Part shown: one piece after another, positions 12,246 to 22,789 of the stretch
How the letters are laid out: every line of letters starts with the position of its first letter
Position numbering within the stretch: the first letter of the stretch is position 1
DNA from: Eucommia ulmoides
Taxonomy: Eukaryota > Streptophyta > Magnoliopsida > Garryales > Eucommiaceae
DNA length: 64,000 nucleotides
Reading direction: 5' to 3'
Assembly (NCBI GenBank): GCA_016647705.1
Contig: CM028335.1
Span: 8,218,818-8,282,817 of the forward strand
Translations under genes and position numbers: made by a program
The notes under the pieces: model-generated
Seen by the model: the letters and a program-made list of their open reading frames with translations, nothing else
What the model was told of the DNA's origin: nothing
Databases searched by the model: none

Positions 12246-13437
12246 GGCGGAGATGAATCTAACTTATTTTTCCCTTGGGTTGCCTCCTAAAAAATGCTTG
12301 GTTTATTGTCCTCGACCCGACACGTTTAAGTGCTCATCAAAGAGCGGCTTCCGCCCATAGTACGTGTCAAATAACACTACAAATGGGTCTTGATTTAAAA
12401 TTCCCTCGAGACTGGCAAGATATTGCTCTGGATTGGCCCGATCTTTCAATATCATACCTCACTGGCTCATATACTTGGTGGGCATGAAAGGTTGTTGCTA
12501 TCGGCGAAGAAGGACAAGTGATCCACATCGGATCCTCGTAGATGTGATCATCTTGGATCGACTACAGTGTCATGAGCTGGACTTCAAACGATAAAAATTC
12601 ACAACGATTAAAATATGAATTTTCATCGCCAAACCACACTTGGGTCTCATCTTTATTCGAATCTTCAACATATTCTCCCAATCTCTTTTCGCTTGTCTTC
12701 AGTTCCTCACGGTGACTTTCACAAACGGATTTTTCTTGTTCGTCTCTCAATGCCACTACTTCCGTCTCGGCCTCAACGAAGAAAAAAATATGACCAATTT
12801 GCGTTTGCGAAAATGTTATGGTTCCATCGATGTCGGTGCAGATCATCTCAATATGATCAGGACGATCCTCATGCTCGTTGATCCGGTCATGCATCTCCCT
12901 CAACAATCTCTGACTCCCCCATAACGGTTGCAAGCATTTCTTCTAGATTTGGGGAAGACTCCTCGTCGTGATCCAGAATGTCTAGCCATGGGGTTGCGGT
13001 GTTGGAAAAATCCCCTGAGCTTTGGTGACTCAATGAATGATTCTAACTTTGATAATTATAGGTAGCTATTTCCTCCAACGATCAAATGGCTTCGTCCGCA
13101 GTTAGGTCGTAGAGAGAAGGGGGTACCATTTTCTCCTTCCACCCATATTCTGGTTGCGGCTTGTAACCTGTCAAGGAAATTAAGGAGTTGACTCTCCGTT
13201 GGGAAATTATGGTCCGGAAACCGGAGTAGCAAATCCTTCTATCGATATCAAGCACAATAAAATGGCTCAGAATCTCATTGAAAGAACTGCAAAAGTACCT
13301 GTTGATCTACCATCTTCAAGCACCCTGTGGAAAAACAAAAAAAAAAAAAATACTACAAAGAAAAAAAAATTATACACAAAAGAAATGCCTAAAGTAAAAT
13401 TCGGTCATTTACTCACAATATCAATAATAATAAAAAA
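12246..13437 (-). pseudogene. inverted gag remnant of A'
   Basis: Read on the minus strand, 13330-13060 gives the Athila gag block with RFPDHNFPTESQLLNFLDRLQAAT-like sequence followed by a WVEGENGT-like motif. 12933-12562 gives the heptad-rich tail (MHDRINEHEDRPDHIEMICTD), the counterpart of 6780-6898 in B1. Stops interrupt the frame. Protease, RT and integrase are absent: gag is joined directly to the 3' non-coding region near 12245. Confidence 0.75.
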
Positions 13438-13439
13438 CA

Positions 13440-13538
13440 CAATCCTTGTGGACACGATATCCTTACTCTCCTCACATTTACTAAAACTTAACCTCGTATA
13501 CTTGCGAGTGAAATTAGCGACGTACTTACGCGCTACCA
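13440..13538 (+). repeat. terminal remnant of A' 3' LTR
   Basis: About 100 bp matching 10640-10737, the end of the A' 5' LTR in the same orientation, ending CTACCA and followed by the TSD. It joins the inverted interior at a shared caatcc, which suggests a microhomology junction. Confidence 0.82.
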
Positions 13539-13543
13539 CAAAC
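13539..13543. repeat. target-site duplication caaac, right copy
   Basis: Pairs with 6906-6910. Gag of B1 resumes directly after it. Confidence 0.9.
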
Positions 13544-14830
13544 CAAGGGGATGTTTCCAAGCAATACGGAAAACTAACCCGAGAGAATGCAAAGCAATTA
13601 CACTACGAGTGGAAAGGAGGTCGAAACAAGTAAGCCAATGGAGGAAGAGCCAAGAGTTAATCTTGATGTTAAAATAATGAGCCAAGGAGGAATGTTGAAG
13701 AGGAAGTTGATAAAAAAAAAAATTGATGAGAGAAAGAAGGAGAAAATTGAAAAAAAAAATAGAGGGGAAAGTTGAGGAGAAAAAGCAATCCGTTCTGGTT
13801 AAAGAAAAGAAGAAAGACCAAAGGGTGATTCTGGGAAGAATTACATTTCCAAACAATCCACCGATTCTCACCACGCCTTTACCATATCCGCAAAGGTTCC
13901 AAAAGAAGAAGTTGGATTCTCAATTTGCGAAATTTCTTGACTTCTTCAAGAAAATTCATATCAATATACCATTTGTGGATGCCTTGGAACAAATGCCCAA
14001 ATATGGGAAGTTCTTGAAGGACATTATGACAAAGAAGAAGAAGTTGGAGGAATACGAGACGGTCAAGATGACAAAGGAGTGTAGTGCGATACTGCAAAGA
14101 AAATTGCCTCAAAAGTTTAAGGATCCTGAGAGTTTCACAATTACGTACACTAATGGGAAATCTCACTTTGATAAAGAGCTATGTGATCTAGGAGCTAGTA
14201 TCAACCTAATGCCATCATCCGTTTACCAAAAATTGGGACTTGGTAATGTGAAGGCGACTACAATTTCTCTTTAAATGGCGGATCGCTCGTTGACCTATCC
14301 GAAGGGTATTATTGAAGACGTCTTGGTGAAGGTGGACAAGTTCATTTTCCGGTGGACTTTGTCGTTTTAGAAATGGAAGTGGATTGAGAGATTCCAATCA
14401 TCCTTGGGAGGCCTTTTCTTGTAATGGGAAAGACGTTAATCGACGTGCATAACAGGAATTTGACGTTGAGGGTGAACGAAGATGAGGTTAAATTCAATAT
14501 TTTCAAGACTTTGAACTTTCCGGATGAATGCCCAAAATGCATTCGAGTAGAAGTTGTATACTCGTGCATTTGGGAATTCTTTCATGAAAATATGGATCGG
14601 AATCCATTAGATCATGTTATCACAAAGTCCCTATCTATGGGGGATTTTGGTAAAAATGTGTGAACCACAAAAGACGGTATTGTGGATTATATTCTATCTA
14701 TGGAAGCTCAACCTAAAGATGTAGAGGATTCGATTCAAGTAGCCATGATTGAAGATGAAGTTAGTTTTCCCGAACCATCAAATCCACCTCACAGTGGGTT
14801 AATTCTCTAGCATTTACCAGATCACCTTCG
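13544..14830 (+). pseudogene. gag C-terminus and protease of B1
   Basis: 13544-13640 continues gag (GMFPSNTEN..ITLRSGKEV-like sequence split over two frames). A frameshift in an A run near 13715 leads to the frame 13723-14274 with an Athila pre-protease block (DSQFAKFLDFFKKIHINIP, then QMPKYGKFLKDI). The retropepsin active-site motif DLGASINLMPSSVYQKLGLG lies near 14188-14247; its catalytic Asp is kept. A stop replaces Gln at 14272-14274, one base is lost near 14350, and TGA interrupts near 14386. The enzyme would cleave the polyprotein; this copy cannot. Confidence 0.85.
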
Positions 14831-14840
14831 GTATACTTTC

Positions 14841-15956
14841 TTGGGGAAAAACCTACCCAATTCGGTAATCGTCTCATCATCCTTGACTCAAGAGGAAGAA
14901 CACAAGTTGTTGAATAATCTGAAACGGCATAGATCCGCCTTCGCGTGGTCTATTTTCGACATCAAAGAAAATAGCCCAACAATTTGCATGCATAAGATCT
15001 TGATGGATGACTCGTTTAAGCCTTCCATTGAGCATCAACAAAGGCTAAATCCAAAAATGAAAGAAGTGGTTCGAGCGGAGGTATTGAAGCTCTTGAATGC
15101 TAGGATTATTTATGCTATTTCCGATAGTGAATGGATAAGTCCGGTGCAAGTGATGCCCAAGAAAAGAGGAATGACGGTGGTGAAAAATGAGAAGAATGAT
15201 CTTATTCCTATATGAACCATCACTGGATGGAAAGTGTGTATCGATTACAGAAGATTAAACAAAGCTACTCGGAAATATCATTTCCTTCTACCATTTATTG
15301 ATCAAATGCTAGATCGTCTTGCTGGCTATGATCATTATTGCTTTCTTGATAGATATTCAAGATACAATCAAATAGCTATTGTGTTGGAAGACTAGAAGAA
15401 GACCACCTTCACATGTCCGTACAGAACATTTGCCTACCGTCGTATGCCATTTGATCTTTGTAATACTCTGGCCACATTCCAACGATGTATGATGGTGATC
15501 TTTTCGAATATGGTGGAAGACATAATGGAGGTTCTTATAGATGAATGTTCGGTTTTTGATTCATCCTTCGACCATTGCTTGTATAATTTGGCACTTGTTC
15601 TCAACCGTTGTGAAAAGAAACACTTAATTCTCAATTGGGAAAAGTGTCATTTTATGGTCAAGGAAGGGATATTCTTAGGTCATCGAGTCTCTTCCAAGGG
15701 GCTTGAGGTAGATCGAGCCAAGATTGAAACGATCGAGAAACTTTCACCTTCAATTAATCTGAAGGGAATCCGAAGCTTCTTGGGCCATGCCGGCTTCTAC
15801 TGGTATTTTCTAAAAGATTTCTCAAAGACGATGAAGTTGTTATGTCATTTTCTCGAGAAAGAAGCCCCATTTGATTTTGATGAAGCTTGTTTGGAAGCTT
15901 TCAATGCTATGAAGGAGAAGTTGATAACGACTCCTATAATACTCGCTCCGAATTAG
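14841..15956 (+). pseudogene. reverse transcriptase domain of B1
   Basis: The frame shows the linker LTQEEEHKLLNNLKRHRSAF, then RT blocks VCIDYRRLNKAT, FLDRYSRYNQIA, FAYRRMPFDLCNTLATFQRCM and LIDECSVFD, then the LGHRVSSKGLEVD and RSFLGHAGFYW thumb motifs. The first catalytic Asp (FLD) is present. The YxDD box reads LIDE, so its second Asp is Glu. Stops occur at 15213-15215 (TGA), about 15393 (TAG) and 15954-15956 (TAG). Order and motifs place it in the Athila lineage. Confidence 0.9.
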
Positions 15957-16330
15957 AACGAGCCATTTGAAATAGTGTGCGTTGCAAGCGACTATGCGAT
16001 TAGAGCGGTTTTAGGCCAACGCAAGGAGAATATATTTCAATCTATTTACTATACTAGCAATACATTGAATGACGCTCAGGAGAATTACACCACTACCGAG
16101 AAGAAGATATTGGCGGTGGTTTTTGCGTATGATAAGTTTTGGTCTTACATTATAGGATCCAAAGTGATTGTCTATGTGGATCATACCGCCATTTGATACT
16201 TACTCCTCAAGAAAGACGCCAAGCCACATTAGTGATGAGTTCTATATTACGGAAGTGTTCCCGGATGAGCAATTGTTCAAAATTGACTCCAAACTTCCAT
16301 TGTTCGTTGATATCATCAACTATCTAGCAT
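15957..16330 (+). pseudogene. RNase H domain of B1
   Basis: Reads VASDYAIRAVLGQR, YTSNTLNDAQENYTTTEKK, LAVVFAYDKFWSYIIGSKV and YVDHTAI, the gypsy RNase H core that degrades RNA in the RNA/DNA hybrid. The catalytic Asp of VASD, Glu of TTTEK and Asp of YVDH are present. A TGA at 16194-16196 and frame changes follow before KKDAKPH. Confidence 0.85.
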
Positions 16331-17577
16331 GCAAGGTGTTGCCGTCGGATATTTTAAGTGCCTAGAGAAAGAAATTCATATTCAATTCAAGGCATTCTAT
16401 GTGGGACAAACCATTGTGGTTCAAGAAGTGTGCTGACCAAGTGATCCGAAAGAGAAAATGGCTAGTATTCTATACCATTGCCATTCATCATCATGTGGCG
16501 GGCACTTTGGAGTGACGCGGATGGCCGCTTAGGTGCTTCTGTCAGGTTTTTATTGGCTGATATTATTTCATGATGCTTATACGTTTGTGAAAACCTGCGA
16601 TTGATGCCCAAGGGTTGGTAACATCTCAAGAAGGCATGAATTACCGCTGAAGTCCATTCTTGAATTGGAACTATTTGATGTGTAGAGTATTGACTTCATA
16701 GGTCCGCTTCCACCATCTTTCAATCAGGAGTACATTTTATTGGCGGTGGATTACATGTCCAAATAGGTCGAAGCTGTAGCAACGCCAACTAATGATGCCA
16801 AGGTGGTTCTAAAGTTCTTTAAGAAGAATATCATGACATGGTTCAGGACACCTCGAGCCATTATCAGTGATGAAGGGACCCACTTTTGCAATAAAATGTT
16901 GAATACATTCCTTACAAAGTATGGGGTAAGGCATAAAGTGGCACTTTCATACCATCCACAGACAACTGCCCAAGTTAAAGTGTCAAATTGTGAGATCAAA
17001 CAAATTCTGGAAAAGACAATTCATTTTAATCATAGATTGGGCGATGAAGTTGGATGATGCGCTGTGGGCATACAATACGGCCTTCAAGACACCGATCAAA
17101 ATGTCACCATATCGGTTGGTGTTTGGAAATGCGTGTCACTTGCAAGTGGAGATAAAGCACCGTGCCTACTGGGCGATCAAGAAATTGAATTTTGATCTTA
17201 ATGCTTAGGGTGAACAATATCTCATCCAACTTAACGAAATGGAGGAATTTCGGAATGAAGCGTATGCGAACACCAAGCTCTATAAAGATAAAACAAAGAA
17301 GTGGCATGATAAACAAATAGTCAGGAGGGAGTTTAGCCCGGGCTAGCAAGTCCTGTTATTCAATTCTCGATTGAGGAAATTTCTCAAAAAAATGAAGCCC
17401 CGAGGGTCCAGACCATTCCGGATCAAGCATGTATTTCCATTCCACTCTGTTGAATTAGAAGGTGATTACGGACGCATTTTTCGTGTCAATGGGAAGAGGA
17501 TTAAGCACTATTTTGGAAACGAAGAACGAGTTTTGGAGACTATCTCTCTCGTTGATGACTTGGATGGAATTTTCTAA
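16331..17577 (+). pseudogene. integrase domain of B1 with C-terminal domain
   Basis: A degenerate HHCC zinc-binding part (about 16470-16640) precedes the DDE core: IDFIGPLPPSF, then [33 protein letters not shown] and EIKQILEKT. The two Asp are present, but the Glu of the D,D-35-E triad is Lys (QVK where Athila has QAE). A frameshift near 17030 leads to [21 protein letters not shown], and a GPF/Y-like C-terminal domain (RPFRIKHVFPFHSVELE) ends at 17577. TAG codons also interrupt at about 16765 and 17207. Confidence 0.88.
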
Positions 17578-18592
17578 GTCCAATTGGGGACAGTAAATCA
17601 AAAGTACTTTTTTTTATATAAAAACGAGGGTAAGGTTTAATCCCCTTTTTTTATATTAAGTACTTTTGGAGGATAGAATGGTCTCAAAGCGTGTTTGAGG
17701 ATCATTTGAGGAGTTCAGATATTTGGGGTATTGTTTCGCTCATGAAAACGTTGAAGTAGCGGAGTAGAAACGAGTGGTGTGAATTCTTGTTGAGAAGAAA
17801 TACAGAGAACAATCAAAACTTGCAGGGTTACCACTATTGCAGTGGTCAAAATGACCGCTGCAGTACTAGAATATCAATAGATATTTTGGCATTCCACCAC
17901 TACAGCGGTGCGTAGGCAGAAAGGCCATTGGTCTGTGACCGTTGCAGCGGTGAAAATGACCACTGCAGCTATGACAACTCTATTCTGATTTAAGGGGCGT
18001 CGCTTCATTAAATCACAAAACCATTTCCCTAAATCCCAAATCTCTCAAATTTCTTCCTCCCAAACCATTTACAAACCTCAAATCCATCATTTCCAATTCA
18101 CAATCATAGATTTCCACCATTTTTAATCCACCAAAAATCCATTTTCAACCACATATTTGAGATTCTAGGGTTAGAATACAAAAGAGGCATTTTTAACCAT
18201 TTTCAACCGAAGGGCACTCAAATATTTTGACAAGTAAGTGGTTTTGAACCTACATTTCATGTTTATGTTGAAATCATGAGTTGATTTACATGTTCATATA
18301 TAGAATGGTTGAATTTGGATTGTTCTCATGAAACCCTAGAATGCCCATTTTGCGATTTCTTCATGACATTGTGTTTTTGGGTTGATTTTGGGTGAAGAAC
18401 ATGTTGTTTAGGGATGGTTTGTTTGTGTGATGCAAGAATTGATGCCGAGTTCTTGAAAATTTTGTTGAAATCGTTGTGATTGGTGTGTGCGCATTTGGGA
18501 AACTTGGTGTTCTTGGCAATTTGTGATTGTTTGATTGGATTTGTATTGTTACATTGTGATTGGGTGGTTGTGTTTTGTGTCTTGAATTGATA
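17578..18592 (+). promoter_or_regulatory. leader region before the extra ORF, with CTGCAG box array
   Basis: Follows the pol stop. It begins with a gggacagtaaatca block shared with element C (43443-43460). Five CCACTGCAGTGGT-like boxes lie at 17829-17972, the same box found in the LTRs of this element. The rest (18000-18592) is CT-rich leader. An internal promoter for the downstream ORF is inferred. Confidence 0.6.
18233..18592 (+). other. candidate intron before extra ORF
   Basis: gacaagtaagtgg at 18230-18242 is a near-ideal plant 5' splice site, and ttgatag at about 18586-18592 could be the acceptor. The enclosed DNA is T-rich with many stops, and the extra ORF opens just downstream. Not verified by any transcript. 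Confidence 0.4.
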
Positions 18593-19766
18593 GGGACAAT
18601 ACCTAAAGATCCCTCGCTAAACATCCAAGAGGAGAGGGATCCAGTTCATAATCTTGCGGTCCCGCTTTTTATGGACCGAACAACATTTTAATCAATTTGA
18701 GTATAAGCGGAGTTGCATTCGGCAACGTGGCTTTGTTGACTTGGATCAGATCCCGGTCGAGATTTTAAATGAGATAAGTAGGTAAGGTTGGCAATAGTTT
18801 TGCAGACAACCGGCCCCGGGCGACGTTGCTTTGGTTCGAGAATTTTACGCCAATTGTGTTGAAGCTCAGAACAACTGAACTAGGGTCCGGACTTATCTAA
18901 ATAAATTTGATCCAGACATGATAAATGCACTTTTTGGGTTAGTTGTTCCGGTACGACCTCAAGATGTAGATGAAGTGGATGAGACAAGCCTAGATACAAT
19001 TATCCGAACCCTAACCACTAGCAATGCTGAATGGACGCATACGGGGCTGGGTCTAGCCATCTTTCCATCCAAGTTCTTGAACCCATTCTCAAAGAGTTCT
19101 AGCCTTCTCCCTACATCTTACTTGTCTGACATCTCTAAAGACCGTGTTTTGACGCTATATGCAATTGAGACGGCAAAGCCGTTGAACGTGGGGTACTTTA
19201 CCTATTCATTAATTCTGCATGCAGTCCAAACTACAAAGGCTGGTCTACCCTTCCCGTCTCTTTTCACTGAATTTTTCAAGAGGGTTGGTGTAGTGATCTC
19301 AGGTGATAGCCCATGCATCCCCGTAAAACCTTTAGATCTTGGAATTATGAGACGTATCTGGCGTGTCGTTCAAGGGCCGGGTGAAGAAGAAGAAGAAGGG
19401 TCAGAAGAAGAAGAAGAAGAAGAAGAAGAAGCAGGATCGTCTGATGCCCTAGTTGTTGAAGTTCAAGGCTGCCAAACGATCACATTGGACAGCGTTCACC
19501 AAGAGCTCCAGGCTCTTCGGCTGGACACAGCTATTCTTCGCTAAGAGCAGTATCAGATCCACAACAAAAATATCGAATTTCAGATATTCTTGGACCAATA
19601 TCTTCAGATGCAGAATCAAGCTCAGCGGTACTTTAGAGAGTAGACAGGCTACGATATAAGCAGCTTCCCGCAAATTCCCCTATTTCCACCACACCTATTA
19701 CAGCCACCACACAATCCATTCTATCGCAACAGTGGTGGAGATGACATTCCTCCAGGTGGACAATAA
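18593..19766 (+). pseudogene. extra ORF of B1, putative plant transposon protein (PF20167-like)
   Basis: Function unknown; this domain is common in plant retroelements and of unclear role. In one frame the sequence reads FNQFEYKRSC..QRGFVDL, LVREFYANCVEAQ, NKFDPDMINALFGLVVP, then AEWTHTGLGLAIFPSKFLNP, LLPTSYLSDISKDRVLTLYAI and LNVGYFTYSLILHAV, the usual order of the domain. An acidic run of Glu (19384-19434), a heptad region and a PPHLLQPPHNPF tail follow, ending at 19766. In-frame stops lie upstream of 18918, at 19542-19544 and near 19644. It sits where Athila elements place their env-like ORF. Confidence 0.72.
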
Positions 19767-21457
19767 GAGGTCAGACTTTCAAGTCTCACCTCTCAGGTAT
19801 GTGTTCGCAACCCATTTTTGTTATCATTGCTATATATTATTATTGGGTTCGCTGATGGGTCAGTGCAGACACTGACCAGTTCAAGTTTGGGGGGGTGTAT
19901 TTTATTTTTTTATACAGGATGGTTAGGATGAATGTTTTTTGTTATGAATTGGGATAGTTTAGTTTTTTTAGTTATGGATGTTTATGTATGTTAAGTTATT
20001 ATGGTATTTAGACATTTTGATGTATGTTGTGGACCTAGTTTAAGTCTTTTTGTAGTTGTTTTTTGTTTATGCATGGTATGAATACTTAGTGTAGAGAATG
20101 CATATTAGTGTATAGAATTAGTATAGATATGTTTATGTATGTAATAGTAATTATGTGTTGAGTTATTGAGTTCTTCTAGGTTATTACCCAATGATGAAAA
20201 TTATCCCCTAGTTGTATATCGAGGCCAGGGGTAGTTCCCATTCATGTGTGTTCTGTGTGCTTGGTATGTCGATTAGGTAAAAGTCATTTTGATCCTAAAT
20301 TGCACAATCACATAGACTCATTGTATAGCTATTCGAACGATTTGACGCTGATTATCCAGTAGTAAGTTATTGACACTTTTAAGGAATCTAAAACTTGATT
20401 GAGGAAAACTTTAGGCGAAATCCTAAGCGAGATAGTTCATGAGACATGATTTAGGCTTTCATTTTTATCGCTTGAGCCTTTAAAGCTTACCTTGTAAAAT
20501 TTTTATCCCTCATTACCCTATCGAAGCCTATAGCTGTTTCAATTCTAAACACATAACAAATACCCTGGCCAATTAATATTTTTCCAAACCTTTATCGTTG
20601 AACCTAAAGCACAAATTGAGTAAAATACAGTTAGTATTTGTTTATGCTACTTAAAGTGAGCAGTTGGGTTTCGGACGAACTTTTTATTGGTTCGGTATTA
20701 GTGTACTCATTTGTCATTTTTCTATAGTATTCACACACCCCTTTAATTGTACAAATTGAATAAAGTTTGGGGGTGTGATCTCTTGTTCTAAAAAAAAAAA
20801 AAAAAAACTTGTAAATATAGTTCTATTTCTAGTTTCTTTTGACAAGTGAGTACAGAGTTCTTAAATATTTGTTCAAGGTTGTGCTTTAAATGTTTGGGGT
20901 TACAAGTGAGTTGAGCACCAAGTGTTGTACCTCAGGTATCGTTGAATTATAATGGTTACCTGTTTATCTATTCCTGACATACCCTTAGCCATGTTCCAAA
21001 AATCGAACCAAGTCCTATTGATCTTATTCAGCTTCCAAGCCTACATTAGTGGATAGTCAAGCCCAGTCAAGCATATGGACTTCCTAATCCTTTACGGTTT
21101 AAGTCATGAGCTTAGTTACTGAATAATCCAATCTGGTATTTGGATAGTCGTATATTTGAGTTTTCACGCACACACTTTGAATGGATCTGGAATGGGTTTA
21201 ATTGATATTGAGTGTTGAAATTCTAGAACACCATGTGGTGTGTTTTATTCCTGAAATTAATTTGATTAGGGGCCGTGGAGGGAAAAACATTTTGGTTTAT
21301 TAGATTGAATTCAGAACTCATATGCCATTACTTCTTGTTCGTTTATGTTTTTTTTTTTTGTTTTTAGTATTGTACTTAGTTAATTAGTAGTGTTAGTTTA
21401 TTTTAGTGTTAGAGTGTTTTGCTCGAGGACTAGCAAAATTTCAAGTTTGGGGCTATT
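19767..21457 (+). mobile_element. B1 3' non-coding region and PPT
   Basis: A long non-coding stretch also present in element C (44400-46190) and, inverted, in A' (10747-12245). It ends with the purine-rich tcaagtttggggc before the LTR at 21458. The block around 20720-20780 (cacacccctttaattgtac) is conserved in all three. Poly-A runs at 20791-20808 and T runs at 21350 are simple sequence. Confidence 0.8.
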
Positions 21458-22789
21458 TGATAGGTTGAAAATACCTATCTACTTCTAAGCTGGATTTGGT
21501 AGTTTTTTATTGTTTTAGTAATATTTTATTGCGTTCATGTTCCTTTTGATGTAAATCAGGTGTAGGGACGTAAATTGTTGATAATCAAGCAAAACGGTAG
21601 GAAAACGGAGAAAAAATAATGAAAAATGATCAAAGAAAGTGTAGGAGCTTCATCATTGCAACGGTCAAACCCACCACTGCAGTGGTGAAACAACAGAGAG
21701 TTCAAAACTTTCGGTTTGTTCACTGCTACAGCGGTGAAAGAACAGAAATCCTACTGGTCGCCCACCGCTACAGCGATGAAATCCACCGCTTCAACGGTAA
21801 AAGGACAACTGTTTTAGATATTTTTTTATCTTTATCTTATACCCCTTTCCTACCAAAACTTCAAAACACTCCACATTTGGTCTTAGCCTATTTTTGAGAG
21901 CTTGAAGAGAAGAAATCATTCGTGAAAAAGAGGAAACATTTTCGGATCGGTTTTGGCAAAAATAGACCGCTCCACTCTCAAATTTGTCCTTTCTATCCTT
22001 GCTTCCCTCTTTATATCTAAACGTTTTATCTTGAATGGTGATATATTTCTCTTTTTTTAATGTTTGTATGGTTGTGGTTATGGTAGGCTAGATAGATATT
22101 ATCTGGGGATTGATGTAGTTCATGTATATACACATTTGATTGAATATACGTTTCTTTAACGGTTGTTTGTCTAAATCCAATTGTGTTTACCATTTATTAT
22201 AATCTTGATATGCTTGTTATGGTATTAGGGTTGATTTTTAGAATACGAGGTTTGACACTCGGGAGAGGTAACCCCGGATTCGGATTAGGGTTAAACACAT
22301 TGCAAATATCTAATGGCCCAGGATGGTATTAGAAAGTGTGCAATTCATGAGGTTGGGTCAAGACTCATGTGACCAAGTGTCGTATAGACGTTAGACGAGG
22401 ACATCAATATTGACGCAAAGTCACATATTTGCTCAATTTACACTTAGGAGAGGTAGTGAGGGAGTTTACGATAACTAGATTGTCGAATAGAATAAACACC
22501 GTTATTATAAACTAAACGAATTCAAACATGTATTAGTAAACGAAATTAATCCCTAGATAATCCATTTATTAGAATTAATCCAATAGTTGTTAGTATAATT
22601 TAGTTTTTCAATTAACAATATGAAAACATTTCTTGAACTATCTAGATAATATAAGACTATATCAATTGTAGTATTCTATTAATCCAAACACCTTTCCCAG
22701 AGTGCGACACTCGATCGTAAGACCCATTATATTAAAACTTGACCTCGTGCACTAGCGAGTTAAATCAAGGCATGAAAAAGTCACGTTCA
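21458..22789 (+). repeat. B1 3' LTR, 1332 bp
   Basis: Starts TGATAGG after the PPT and ends TTCA at 22789. Collinear with 4108-5383. Carries the CTGCAG-type boxes at 21655-21800. Confidence 0.9.

Larger units (their letters stand above)
6911..13538 (+). mobile_element. nested Athila-like element A' with inverted internal region
   Basis: Bounded by the TSD caaac and LTR termini TAATAGG (from TGATAGG) and CTACCA. It has a 5' LTR at 6911-10737, interrupted by a solo LTR. The interior reads in the minus direction from PPT to gag. Only about the last 100 bp of a plus-oriented 3' LTR remains (about 13440-13538). It inserted into gag of B1, whose reading resumes at 13544. No pol is present. Confidence 0.85.
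4108..22789 (+). mobile_element. Athila-like Ty3/gypsy retrotransposon (element B1), nested and degenerate
   Basis: A 5' LTR, a PBS matching the 3' end of plant tRNA-Asp, gag, protease, RT, RNase H, integrase, an extra ORF, a long 3' non-coding region, PPT and 3' LTR are present in Athila order. Removing the element inserted at 6911-13538 leaves about 12 kb, normal for this lineage. The first roughly 37 bp of the 5' LTR are missing, so no target duplication is available. Many stops and frameshifts make it non-functional. Confidence 0.88.
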
